From: Burkholderiaceae bacterium
GTDB taxonomy: Bacteria; Pseudomonadota; Gammaproteobacteria; Burkholderiales; Burkholderiaceae
Length of the DNA stretch: 6,401 nt
Assembly: GCA_023253905.1 (NCBI GenBank)
Contig: JALREG010000060.1
Coordinates: forward strand, 1 to 6,401
Reading direction: 5' to 3'
Part shown: positions 1 to 6,401 of the stretch, piece by piece
Position numbering within the stretch: the first letter of the stretch is position 1
How the letters are laid out: every line of letters starts with the position of its first letter
Made by a program: the position numbers and the translations under genes
Notes under the pieces: generated by a model
The model's database searches: none
Told to the model about the DNA's origin: nothing
The model's input: the letters and a program-made list of their open reading frames with translations, nothing else

Positions 1-535
1 CAGTGCGGGTGTCGATCTCGATCCGATCACCGATCTCGACGAATGCCGGGACCGAAACCTCGAGGCCGGTGGGCTTCACGCGGGCCGGCTTCATGACCTT
101 GCCCGAGGTGTCCCCCTTGACTGCGGGCTCGGTGTATTCCACCTCGCGAACCACCGAGTTGGGCATTTCCACCGAAATGGCGCGGCCGTCGTAGAACACC
201 ACTTCGCAGGCGAGACCATCGTCGAGGTATTGCACGGCGTCGCCCAGGGACTCGGCCTCAACCTCGAATTGATTGAACTCACCATCCATGAACACATACA
301 TGGGGTCGGCGAAATAGGAGTAGGTGACTTCCTTGCGGTCGAGCACCAGCACGTCAAACTTTTCATCGGCCTTGAAGACGGTTTCCATCGCCGAGCCATT
401 GAGAAGATTTTTCATCTTCATTTTCACGACTGCCGAGTTGCGGCCCGACTTGTTGTACTCGGCTTTCTGCACAACCATGGGCTCCTTGCCGATCATGATC
501 ACGTTGCCGGTACGGAGTTCCTGAGCGATTTTCAT
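1..535 (-). CDS. efp: Elongation factor P, arginine-32 type (3' end cut by window edge)
   Basis: EF-P binds between the P and E sites of ribosomes stalled on consecutive prolines and promotes peptide-bond formation. The 178 complete codons visible begin [19 protein letters not shown] and show the usual three beta-barrel domains: an N-terminal KOW-like domain (about 1-63), a central OB domain (about 65-125, with [13 protein letters not shown]) and a C-terminal OB domain ending at the window edge in DRIEIDTRT. Full-length EF-P is about 185 residues, so fewer than ten are missing. The loop tip reads NKSGRNSA with Arg at position 32 instead of Lys, which marks the rhamnosylated class and matches the earP gene 37 nt upstream. 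The ATG at 535 is preceded by AGGA (542-545) with a 6-nt spacer. It is the last visible gene of the leftward cluster. Identification is secure. Confidence 0.97.
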   Translation of the reverse strand, partial: MKIAQELRTGNVIMIGKEPMVVQKAEYNKSGRNSAVVKMKMKNLLNGSAMETVFKADEKFDVLVLDRKEVTYSYFADPMYVFMDGEFNQFEVEAESLGDAVQYLDDGLACEVVFYDGRAISVEMPNSVVREVEYTEPAVKGDTSGKVMKPARVKPTGLEVSVPAFVEIGDRIEIDTRT

Positions 536-572
536 AAATAGTCCTGATCGAATGCCCGCTAGACAAAACCCA

Positions 573-1757
573 TTATTCTAGCCGATCAAGACAATATTGA
601 GTCAGCCGCTCGGTGAGCGAGGTTTGCGCGGCGAGCGACGCGATCCATGATCGATAGTGTGCGGCGAGCCTGTCCGAGGCGGTCTGCCGGGCGTCAAAGG
701 CCCGCCATGCCGAGGCGGTGTCGTGTGTTGGATCGCCATTCCAGGCGTGCATCAGTGCGCGAATGGCCTGCCGGTCGGGATCCGACTCCGGTGCGCCCTG
801 GCGCATTTTCTCGAGGAAAGCATCGAGTTTGATGAGATGCGCGTCGTGGGCCTGGGGGTAGGCCTGCCAGACAAACGGCACGCCCGCCCAGTGCGCACGC
901 AGCCAGGAATCTTCGCCCCGAACCGCATTGAACGTGCAACTCCAGAGGAGCCGGTCATAGTCATCCTGGTCCAGCATGGGCAGGCGCACCCATTCAACCT
1001 GGCCAACCCGCGCGCGCTCGCCAATCGGTAACGGCCGGCCGAGTACGGTTTGCAGCGCCCCTTGCGCGGAGCCGCCCGCCACGCAGACCAGCGTCGGCGC
1101 GGTGCCCGCCGCAAGTTCACTGAACCAGGCTGCGAGTGGCGCCGATTCATAGCAAAAGAGGCTCATGACACGCTGCCCGGAGGCGGGGCTCGCATGCAGA
1201 CGAGCGAGGAGGGCGGCCGGGCCGCCGGTCGCCCGGAATGCGTCGCGACGCTCAAAGAGGCCGGGCTCGCGGAGTAATCCTGCACTTCGTTCGGTAAAGC
1301 CGGGATAGAGGAAATATTCGCGTGCAGCATCGGCGGGTTTGATCGACACCAGACCATGACAGTTTTCGATCCAGTCCTCGGCGCTCAGGTATTCGAGCTG
1401 CAGCCATAGCGGCCGGCGCGGGCCGCCCGCCAATCGGGTGCGCAGCCACGTGGGCGGTTCACAGCCGAATGCGCTCACGAGGACATCGGGCAGACTGTCG
1501 GACGGCGTGTGTTCGATCTGTGCACGGGCGAGGATGTGCACGCCTTCGATCAACGCAATGGGCGGTGTGTCCGGCCCGACCGCGATGGCGGGTACGGTGA
1601 GGCGCGGCTCGATTGCCGAAAGCGTGGCGGGCTGATCGATCACCAGCGTGGGCTCGAAGTTTCCGGTGGCGGCTAGCGCGCGCGCGAGGCGCCACGCAAC
1701 GCCGGCGTCGCCGAAATTGTCGACCACCTGGCACAGAATCCAGATTGGGATCGGCAT
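573..1757 (-). CDS. earP: EarP, EF-P arginine-32 rhamnosyltransferase
   Basis: A cytoplasmic glycosyltransferase (GT104, formerly DUF2331) that moves rhamnose from dTDP-L-rhamnose to the guanidine of EF-P Arg32. The 394-residue protein is close to the usual family length of about 375-390. It opens with [20 protein letters not shown], placing Asp13 and Asp17 where the catalytic aspartates of studied EarP proteins lie. The C-terminal nucleotide-sugar half has the SLFCYE stretch (199-204) and the hallmark [16 protein letters not shown] (277-292), with Arg280, Glu282 and Asp283, followed by PFVWQAYPQ (294-302). All expected key residues are present, so it should be active. The ATG at 1757 gives the family N-terminus. 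Only 9 nt separate it from the KTSC gene upstream, and its Shine-Dalgarno is a weak G-run, suggesting translational coupling. The dTDP-rhamnose synthesis genes (rmlABCD) are not in this window. Confidence 0.96.
   Translation of the reverse strand: MPIPIWILCQVVDNFGDAGVAWRLARALAATGNFEPTLVIDQPATLSAIEPRLTVPAIAVGPDTPPIALIEGVHILARAQIEHTPSDSLPDVLVSAFGCEPPTWLRTRLAGGPRRPLWLQLEYLSAEDWIENCHGLVSIKPADAAREYFLYPGFTERSAGLLREPGLFERRDAFRATGGPAALLARLHASPASGQRVMSLFCYESAPLAAWFSELAAGTAPTLVCVAGGSAQGALQTVLGRPLPIGERARVGQVEWVRLPMLDQDDYDRLLWSCTFNAVRGEDSWLRAHWAGVPFVWQAYPQAHDAHLIKLDAFLEKMRQGAPESDPDRQAIRALMHAWNGDPTHDTASAWRAFDARQTASDRLAAHYRSWIASLAAQTSLTERLTQYCLDRLE
575..605 (-). promoter_or_regulatory. Possible internal promoter for efp at the end of earP
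   Basis: TAGAAT on the minus strand (580 to 575) matches the -10 consensus at five of six positions and lies in an unusually AT-rich patch at the end of earP. The best -35 candidate, CTGACT (605 to 600), is four of six but 19 nt away, which is longer than ideal. A start near 568 would give a leader of about 33 nt. It would let efp be expressed above earP, but this is a weak sequence call. Confidence 0.3.
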
Positions 1758-1766
1758 GCCCCCGGC

Positions 1767-2045
1767 TCAGCTTTTCCGGTCCGGGTTTCCGAAGAGCGAA
1801 TCGAGTCGCGCACGCGCGTCGGCTGCACGCACCACGCGGCCGCGTTCGGTCACATATTCCTCCTCAATGCGGTCAGCGTAGAACACGGCCGGATTGGGCG
1901 CAGCCACCAGCCGGCGCCAGACCTCTGCCGGCACGTCCTTGTAGGCTTTGACCTCGCCGCCTGCGAACTCGATCTCGAGTCGGCGCTCCATCCCATCGTA
2001 GGCTGCGCCCACCAGGCGGCCGCCGCTTAGCTTGCGTCGTTCCAT
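1767..2045 (-). CDS. Small KTSC-domain protein
   Basis: A 92-residue protein with no signal peptide or membrane segment, so probably cytoplasmic. Residues about 8-64 match the pattern of the KTSC domain, a short module named for its occurrence at the C-terminus of some lysyl-tRNA synthetases: a beta hairpin (LVGAAYDGMERRLEIEF), then VKAYKDVPAEVWRRL (32-46), then NPAVFYADRIEEEY (51-64). The tail (65-92) is charged and Arg-rich. The domain's function is unknown; RNA binding has been proposed for the family. The reading frame stays open upstream to 2165, but that extension lies inside ggt. The ATG at 2045 has GGAG six nt before it and gives the domain's normal N-terminus, so this start is preferred. 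It follows ggt by 16 nt and precedes earP by 9 nt. The domain call rests on pattern recognition, not a profile search. Confidence 0.82.
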   Translation of the reverse strand: MERRKLSGGRLVGAAYDGMERRLEIEFAGGEVKAYKDVPAEVWRRLVAAPNPAVFYADRIEEEYVTERGRVVRAADARARLDSLFGNPDRKS

Positions 2046-2051
2046 TGTTTT

Positions 2052-2055
2052 CTCC
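2052..2055 (-). promoter_or_regulatory. Ribosome binding site that fixes the KTSC gene start
   Basis: GGAG on the minus strand, six nucleotides before the ATG at 2045, lies in the 16-nt gap after the ggt stop codon. It supports the short 92-residue product over a longer reading frame that would begin inside ggt. Confidence 0.7.
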
Positions 2056-2061
2056 GTCAGT

Positions 2062-4011
2062 TCATCGTCCGCGCGCGAGACCCTCGCGCCGGGGGTCGGT
2101 CCCGCTCTCGAGGACGCAATCTTCGCCGGACTGCGCGCAGCGCCGTGCGATGCCGTGCAACCCACTGGTCATCGGCGTGAGGCTGATGCGGTGCGCGCGG
2201 GCCACCAGGGCGTCGGCGAGTGCTCGGGATGCGCTGCCCGCCTCCAGCTCGGTCGGGCCGTTGCGGCTCCCCAGGTTGGGGGCATCAATCACCTGCTGGA
2301 GCGGCAGTCCGTCGTTGAGCACGCCCATCAGCGTACGCGCGACATAGTTGATGATCGAGGGGCCGCCCGGCGAGCCGATGGCAAGCACCATCGGGCGGTT
2401 GCCGACCGTTATCGGAGGCGCGTTCTCGGGATCGAGTGGCGGAGCCGGTTCGATATCTGTTGCCTGGCGAGCAGCGCCCGGCTGTGCTGTGACAGGGGTG
2501 TTCGGCCCAAACACCAGCGTGGGCGCCATGGAGCTTCGTGGCCGCTTTCCGCCCTCCACCCGGTTGGGATGCGGGCCGTCCGAGGTCTGCGCCACGAAGG
2601 AGAAGTCGGTCAGCTGATTGTTGAGCAGGAAACCCCGCACCATCAGGCGCGAGCCGAATGCTTGTTCGATCGATGAGGTGAGCGCGACCGTGCGGCCCGC
2701 GCGATCGATGATCGACAGATGGGTGGTCGATTCGACCTCGCCTTCGAGCGCATGACGTGCCCGGCTCTCCGCGAGAAAGCGCTCGGGGTCGCCGGGGCGT
2801 GCGGTATCCATCGAGGTCTGACCGATGAGCGCAGCGCGCGCGCTCAGGTAACGTGAGTCGAGAAGCGCGCGGACCGGTACGCGGGCAAACGCCGGGTCGG
2901 CGATCCAGCGGTCACGATCGGCGAAGGCGAGTCGGCCGGCTTCGGTAAAGAGGTGGGCTGCGATCGCGTTGGTAGCGGGCGCGGCCTCGGAATTTGCGCC
3001 GCGTCGCGCCGCATGCTCAACAATTGCGAGGATTTGTGCGACCGAAATCGCGCCCGCCGAGGGCGGCGGCATGCCGCACACCAGCCAGTCGCGATGCGGC
3101 GTACAAAGCGGCGTGCGACGAAGTGCCCGGTAGCGACTCAGATCGTCTTCGGTTAAATCGCCCGGGTTCGTGGCGTGCCCCCGTACGCGGGCGACCAGAT
3201 CGCGGGCGATCGGACCCTGATGCAGTGCCTCGGCGCCGTGCGCCGCGATGGTGGCCAGCGTGTCAGCGAGCGCTGGATGACGCAGCCGTGTGCCAATCGG
3301 CAGTGCCCGACCCTCGGCGTCGTAGAACAGTGAGCGGGCGTCGGTATCGTCACGCAGCCAGCGGTCGCGCGTGAGGAGCGCGTGCAGTCTTGGACTCAGG
3401 TCGAATCCCTCGCGTGCGTGCCGGATGGCGGGCTCGAACAGCTTGGCCCAGGGCAACACCCCATGGTCGCGATGGGCGAGTTCCAACATTCGGAACAGAC
3501 CGGGCACGCCCACCGATCGACCGCCGATCACGGCCGCGGCGAATCCGAGGGGCCGACCCGCGGTATCGACGAACCGATCCGCGCGCGCCGCCGCGGGGGC
3601 CGTCTCGCGGCCGTCGTAGGCCTGGACCGTCCCCGTGAGCGGATCGTGATGGAGCAGAAAGCCTCCTCCGCCCACACCCGAAGACTGGGGTTCGACCAGC
3701 GCCAGCACTGCCTGTGCGGCAATCGCGGCGTCGACCGCGCTTGCGCCTTCCGCGAGCATTGCAAATGCTGCCTCGCTCGCGAGTGGATGCGCAGTGACCG
3801 CCAGAAACTCATGGGCCCGGACCACCGGCTTACGCTCGCGCCCGCTCGAGGCCTCGGGCTGATCACTGGTGAGCGGCTCGGCGAGTGACGGTAAGGGGGG
3901 TACCGAAGCGGCGGGCGGCACGACCGGCTGCGCCTGTCCAGCCAGGGCGGCGAGGGACAGACACAGCGCGATCGGCAGTCGAATGCCCAGCGGATTCGAG
4001 GACGCGGCCAT
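2062..4011 (-). CDS. ggt: Gamma-glutamyltransferase precursor, exported (GGT / glutathione hydrolase family)
   Basis: An N-terminal nucleophile hydrolase that cuts the gamma-glutamyl bond of glutathione and related compounds or transfers the glutamyl group; it self-cleaves into large and small subunits. Read from the ATG at 4011, it is 649 residues. A Sec signal peptide (hydrophobic about 11-25, likely cut near GQA/QP) and a Pro-rich linker to about residue 50 send it to the periplasm. Family marks: DGRETAP with substrate-binding Arg135; TTHLS with predicted catalytic Thr429 as first residue of the small subunit; SIEQAFGS; NNQLTDFS (Asn464, Asn465, Asp469); KRPRSSMAPT; oxyanion motif GSPGG (546-550); C-terminal DPRREG. 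The region between DFS and KRP is shorter than in E. coli GGT, suggesting a reduced lid loop as in Bacillus. A Pro/Ala-rich insert sits at about 503-539. An in-frame ATG at 4074 would overlap the divergent amidase and bury the signal peptide, so 4011 is preferred. Exact substrate is not certain. Confidence 0.93.
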   Translation of the reverse strand: MAASSNPLGIRLPIALCLSLAALAGQAQPVVPPAASVPPLPSLAEPLTSDQPEASSGRERKPVVRAHEFLAVTAHPLASEAAFAMLAEGASAVDAAIAAQAVLALVEPQSSGVGGGGFLLHHDPLTGTVQAYDGRETAPAAARADRFVDTAGRPLGFAAAVIGGRSVGVPGLFRMLELAHRDHGVLPWAKLFEPAIRHAREGFDLSPRLHALLTRDRWLRDDTDARSLFYDAEGRALPIGTRLRHPALADTLATIAAHGAEALHQGPIARDLVARVRGHATNPGDLTEDDLSRYRALRRTPLCTPHRDWLVCGMPPPSAGAISVAQILAIVEHAARRGANSEAAPATNAIAAHLFTEAGRLAFADRDRWIADPAFARVPVRALLDSRYLSARAALIGQTSMDTARPGDPERFLAESRARHALEGEVESTTHLSIIDRAGRTVALTSSIEQAFGSRLMVRGFLLNNQLTDFSFVAQTSDGPHPNRVEGGKRPRSSMAPTLVFGPNTPVTAQPGAARQATDIEPAPPLDPENAPPITVGNRPMVLAIGSPGGPSIINYVARTLMGVLNDGLPLQQVIDAPNLGSRNGPTELEAGSASRALADALVARAHRISLTPMTSGLHGIARRCAQSGEDCVLESGTDPRREGLARGR

Positions 4012-4063
4012 CAGTCCATGATAGCGTGCGCACCGCCCATCATTGTTCGGAGTCACCGCCCCA
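4012..4063. promoter_or_regulatory. Divergent intergenic region between ggt and the amidase gene
   Basis: These 52 nt must hold, or lie close to, the start signals of two opposite genes. On the minus strand TATCAT (4017-4022) resembles a -10 box, but it sits only five nucleotides before the ggt ATG and has no good -35 partner at 16-18 nt. If real, it would imply a nearly leaderless ggt transcript. No convincing sigma-70 promoter is visible for the amidase. No operator palindrome was recognised. Confidence 0.35.
4049..4052 (+). promoter_or_regulatory. Ribosome binding site that fixes the amidase start
   Basis: GGAG lies 11 nt before the ATG at 4064, a slightly long but workable spacing. It falls inside the reading frame if translation began at the upstream TTG at 4043, so the ATG is the better start. 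Confidence 0.5.
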
Positions 4064-5389
4064 ATGAACACCATCAGCGAAGCCGCCAGCGCCCTGCGCG
4101 AGGGACGCTCAAGCGCACGTGCCCTGCTCGAGGCCAGCCGTGTTGCCGCGGAATCCGCGGCGAGCCTTAACGCCCTCGCCTGGGTCGACTGGGATCAGGC
4201 GGGCCGCGCCGCCGATGCGCTCGATGCCCAGGCTCGGACCGGTTCACCCTTGGGGGCACTCCACGGGATCCCCGTCTCGATCAAGGACCTGTTCAACGTG
4301 GCTGGCATGCCCACCCGCGGGGGCACACGTGCGCCGCTTCATGAACTGGGGGCGGCCGAGGCGAGTCTCGTGACGCGGTTACGCGAGGCGGGTGCGCTGA
4401 TCTTTGCCAAGACCAACCTGCATGAGGTCGCGCTCGGAGCGACCGGCGAAAATCGCTGGACGGGTGATGTCTGCAATCCATTTGACCCCTCGCGTCAGGC
4501 GGGGGGATCGTCCAGTGGCGCGGCGGTGGCGGTCGCTCGTGGCATCGGCCTGGGCGCGGTCGGCAGCGACACCGGCGGCTCGATCCGGATTCCGGCGGCC
4601 TTCTGCGGTGTGGTCGGATTCAAGGCCACCTACGGTGCAGTTCCCCTTGACGGCGGCCTTTACCTGTCATGGACCTGCGATCACGCGGGGCCCCTCGCGC
4701 GGAGCGTGGCAGATTGCGCGTTGCTCTTTGAAGTGATGTCGGGGCGGTCCACGCGGCATGGTGCGGTCGCCCGAAAACCGCGTCTGGCTGTGCCCGAGAC
4801 CTGGCTGCGCGGTCGTCTGCAACCGGCGGTGCGCGAGGTGTTCGAGCGCCTGGTGGCCTCGCTTCGCGCCGACGGCATCACCGTGGATGCGGTCGATGCG
4901 CCGCTCATTGCGCGTGGCTGGGAGGCTTACACGCCGTTGGTGCGGGCCGAAGCAGCCTGGGTGCATAGGCGCGCGCTGGCCGATGGCGGCGAGGGGTTTT
5001 CGGAGCTGGTGGCGCCACCGCTCCGTGCAGGCCTCACTGTGCCGGCGGCCGATTACATTGCCAGCCTCAAGATGCGGGACGCGCTCGCAGCCCAGCTGGA
5101 GGCGATGCTTTCCGATTACGATGCGCTGATCATGCCCGGTAATGCGGTGTTGCCCCCGAAGCGCGGTCAGACCGATATCGAAACCGAAGGCGGCATGATG
5201 AGTGTTCGTGACGCTGTCCTGGGACAGACCGCGTCGTTTTCGTTTGCCGGCGTGCCAGCGCTCGTGTTGCCCACCGCACCGGTCGATGGATTACCCACCA
5301 GCCTGCAACTGGTGGCGCGGCGCGATGCCGATGCGAGCCTGCTCGCCCTGGGCCGCTGGTTCGAGGCCCGCCTCACGGCGGGTGCCTGA
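4064..5389 (+). CDS. Amidase (amidase signature family)
   Basis: A 441-residue Ser-cisSer-Lys hydrolase that breaks an amide (C-N) bond; no signal peptide, so cytoplasmic. The triad is intact: Lys74 in GIPVSIKDLFNV, cis-Ser149 in QAGGSSSGAA, and nucleophile Ser173 in GSDTGGSIRIPA. The spacings of 75 and 24 residues equal those in fatty acid amide hydrolase. The core signature spans about 68-195, and the C-terminus has the usual SFAGVPALVLP (392-403). Length fits a stand-alone amidase. It resembles GatA and AtzE/biuret-type amidases in general plan, but no gatB or gatC lies nearby, so a role in tRNA amidation is unlikely. The substrate cannot be told from sequence. It is divergent from ggt and convergent with the dehydrogenase gene. 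Confidence 0.92.
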   Translation: MNTISEAASALREGRSSARALLEASRVAAESAASLNALAWVDWDQAGRAADALDAQARTGSPLGALHGIPVSIKDLFNVAGMPTRGGTRAPLHELGAAEASLVTRLREAGALIFAKTNLHEVALGATGENRWTGDVCNPFDPSRQAGGSSSGAAVAVARGIGLGAVGSDTGGSIRIPAAFCGVVGFKATYGAVPLDGGLYLSWTCDHAGPLARSVADCALLFEVMSGRSTRHGAVARKPRLAVPETWLRGRLQPAVREVFERLVASLRADGITVDAVDAPLIARGWEAYTPLVRAEAAWVHRRALADGGEGFSELVAPPLRAGLTVPAADYIASLKMRDALAAQLEAMLSDYDALIMPGNAVLPPKRGQTDIETEGGMMSVRDAVLGQTASFSFAGVPALVLPTAPVDGLPTSLQLVARRDADASLLALGRWFEARLTAGA

Positions 5390-5405
5390 TCACGTCGCGG
5401 GAGGC
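5390..5405. other. Short convergent intergenic gap
   Basis: Only 16 nt separate the amidase stop (TGA, plus strand) from the dehydrogenase stop (TAA, minus strand). No hairpin with a U-tract is visible, so transcripts from the two sides probably overlap at their 3' ends. Confidence 0.6.
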
Positions 5406-6170
5406 TTACTTCGGCGCCATCCGGATCGCACCGTCGAGCCGGATGGTCTCGCCGTTCAGCATCAGGTTGGCAAACACATGGCCGACCATCTGCGCGAACT
5501 CCTCGGGTCGGCCCAGACGCGCAGGAAACGGCACCTGTTTGCCAAGTGACTCCTGGGCAGCGGGCGGTAGCGACTGAAGCAACGGGGTGAGAAAAAGCCC
5601 CGGCGCAATGGTGACCACCCGGATGCCGTCGCGGGCGAACTCGCGCGCGATGGGTAGCGTCATCCCGACCACCCCGCCCTTGGAGGCCGCGTAGGCCGAC
5701 TGACCAATCTGGCCGTCAAAGGCCGCCACCGACGCGGTATTGACGATGACGCCCCGCTCGCCTTCGTCGCTCGGCGCATTACCCATCATCGCGGCTCCCG
5801 CGATCCGGATCATGTTGAAGGTACCGATCAGGTTGATGTTGATGACCCGGCTGAAGGCCTCGAGCGGCAGTGGTCCGTCCTTACCCACGGTTTTGCCGGG
5901 CGAGCCCACGCCGGCGCAGTTCACCAGGCCAACGAGCGTGCCCATTTCGCAGGCGGCGCTGACCGTGGCCTTGGCATCGGCATCGGAGGTGACGTCACAG
6001 CGGACGAAGCGTGAACCCGCGCCGATTTCTGCTGCGAACTGTGTTCCGAGGTCGGCATTGACATCGGCAATCAGCACCTTGCCGCCGGCTGCCGCGATCA
6101 TTTTTGCCGTAGCGCCGCCCAGGCCCGATGCGCCGCCGGTAACGATGACAACCTTGCCCTGATAGTCCAT
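5406..6170 (-). CDS. Short-chain dehydrogenase, probable type II 3-hydroxyacyl-CoA dehydrogenase (HSD10-like)
   Basis: A 254-residue SDR with a single Rossmann domain. Visible features are the dinucleotide-binding TGGASGLG (11-18), Asp36 ending the second strand (ADVN), which favours NAD over NADP, NCAG (84-87), the structural Asn113 in ININLIG, catalytic Ser147 ([14 protein letters not shown]), and YAASK with Tyr160 and Lys164, followed by [11 protein letters not shown]. The [16 protein letters not shown] block and the C-terminal [16 protein letters not shown] are typical of bacterial homologues of human HSD10, which oxidise L-3-hydroxyacyl-CoA or 2-methyl-3-hydroxybutyryl-CoA in fatty acid and isoleucine breakdown. 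No other beta-oxidation gene is in the window, so the substrate is inferred from the family only. The ATG at 6170 has GGAG (6177-6180) six nt upstream. It stands as a single gene between the convergent amidase and the hppA terminator. Confidence 0.88.
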   Translation of the reverse strand: MDYQGKVVIVTGGASGLGGATAKMIAAAGGKVLIADVNADLGTQFAAEIGAGSRFVRCDVTSDADAKATVSAACEMGTLVGLVNCAGVGSPGKTVGKDGPLPLEAFSRVININLIGTFNMIRIAGAAMMGNAPSDEGERGVIVNTASVAAFDGQIGQSAYAASKGGVVGMTLPIAREFARDGIRVVTIAPGLFLTPLLQSLPPAAQESLGKQVPFPARLGRPEEFAQMVGHVFANLMLNGETIRLDGAIRMAPK

Positions 6171-6254
6171 TCAAAGCTCCGTGAAAGAAGAAATCGCGTC
6201 ATGCGGATTGTGCAGCGACCGCCGCGCTCACTGCCTCGCCGCGCCGCACAAATG
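6171..6254 (-). promoter_or_regulatory. Leader and presumed promoter region of the dehydrogenase gene
   Basis: The 84 nt between the hppA terminator and the dehydrogenase ATG must carry that gene's promoter if the terminator is efficient. A good Shine-Dalgarno (GGAG, 6177-6180) is visible. No -35/-10 pair close to consensus was found, and no repeat or operator palindrome stands out. Confidence 0.35.
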
Positions 6255-6280
6255 AAAAGGGCGGCCCTGCGAGGCCGCCC
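6255..6280 (-). terminator. Rho-independent terminator of hppA
   Basis: A perfect 8-bp GC stem, GGGCGGCC (6259-6266) with GGCCGCCC (6273-6280), encloses a 6-nt loop. On the minus strand it is followed directly by TTTT (6258-6255). It lies 22 nt past the hppA stop codon and reads in the hppA direction; on the plus strand no T-run follows, so it is one-directional. It separates hppA from the dehydrogenase gene downstream on the same strand. Confidence 0.88.
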
Positions 6281-6302
6281 CGGATACTTCGATCATGCTT
6301 GA

Positions 6303-6401
<99 letters not shown>

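Noticed and set aside
2046..2165. 40-residue N-terminal extension of the KTSC protein's reading frame
   Set aside because: It lies entirely within the end of ggt, adds nothing resembling the domain, and the ATG at 2045 has a well-spaced GGAG.
2032..2676. Plus-strand open frame of 214 codons opposite ggt
   Set aside because: It is antisense to a gene with clear family motifs; its translation is Arg/Ala/Gly-rich with no recognisable domain, as expected for a shadow frame in GC-rich DNA.
3382..3888. Plus-strand open frame of 168 codons opposite the ggt large subunit
   Set aside because: Same reasoning: no motifs, and the opposite strand carries the conserved GGT core.
4012..4074. Longer GGT starting at the ATG at 4074
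   Set aside because: It would overlap the divergent amidase start and place 21 polar residues before the signal peptide.
4064..5389. Assignment of the amidase as GatA (Glu-tRNA amidotransferase subunit A)
   Set aside because: The amidase signature is shared by many enzymes, no gatB or gatC is adjacent, and the protein is shorter than typical GatA; a general amidase call is safer.
5740..6162. Plus-strand open frame of 140 codons opposite the dehydrogenase gene
   Set aside because: It mirrors the Rossmann-fold coding region on the other strand and shows no independent protein family signal or ribosome binding site.

Overview
This is a GC-rich stretch of bacterial chromosome, densely packed with genes and with very short intergenic gaps. 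An elongation factor P carrying arginine at position 32 lies next to its arginine rhamnosyltransferase, EarP. That pairing points to a beta- or gammaproteobacterium; the GC content and gene style make a betaproteobacterium most likely. The genus cannot be read from this window. There is no sign of mobile elements, CRISPR arrays, tRNA or rRNA genes, or foreign base composition.

Layout. Positions 1-4011 hold four genes on the minus strand, read right to left: ggt (gamma-glutamyltransferase precursor, exported), a 92-residue KTSC-domain protein, earP, and efp, which runs off the left edge a few codons before its expected end. The gaps are 16, 9 and 37 nt, so they look like one operon; efp may also have a weak promoter of its own inside the end of earP. 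Positions 4064-5389 hold an amidase-signature hydrolase on the plus strand, divergent from ggt across a 52-nt gap. Positions 5406-6170 hold, on the minus strand, a short-chain dehydrogenase resembling type II 3-hydroxyacyl-CoA dehydrogenase (HSD10-like), converging on the amidase with 16 nt between stop codons. The right edge (6303-6401, minus strand) is the last 32 codons of a membrane-bound proton-pumping pyrophosphatase (hppA), followed by a clear rho-independent terminator at 6255-6280.

How they work together. EarP transfers rhamnose from dTDP-rhamnose to Arg32 of EF-P, which activates EF-P to rescue ribosomes stalled at polyproline stretches. The KTSC protein just upstream is of unknown function; its family has been suggested to bind RNA, so a link to translation is possible but unproven. 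The GGT, amidase, dehydrogenase and pyrophosphatase are general metabolic genes with no evident shared pathway. I do not see a wholly new system here. The most interesting point is the KTSC protein and the periplasmic GGT sitting in what looks like one transcript with the EF-P modification pair.
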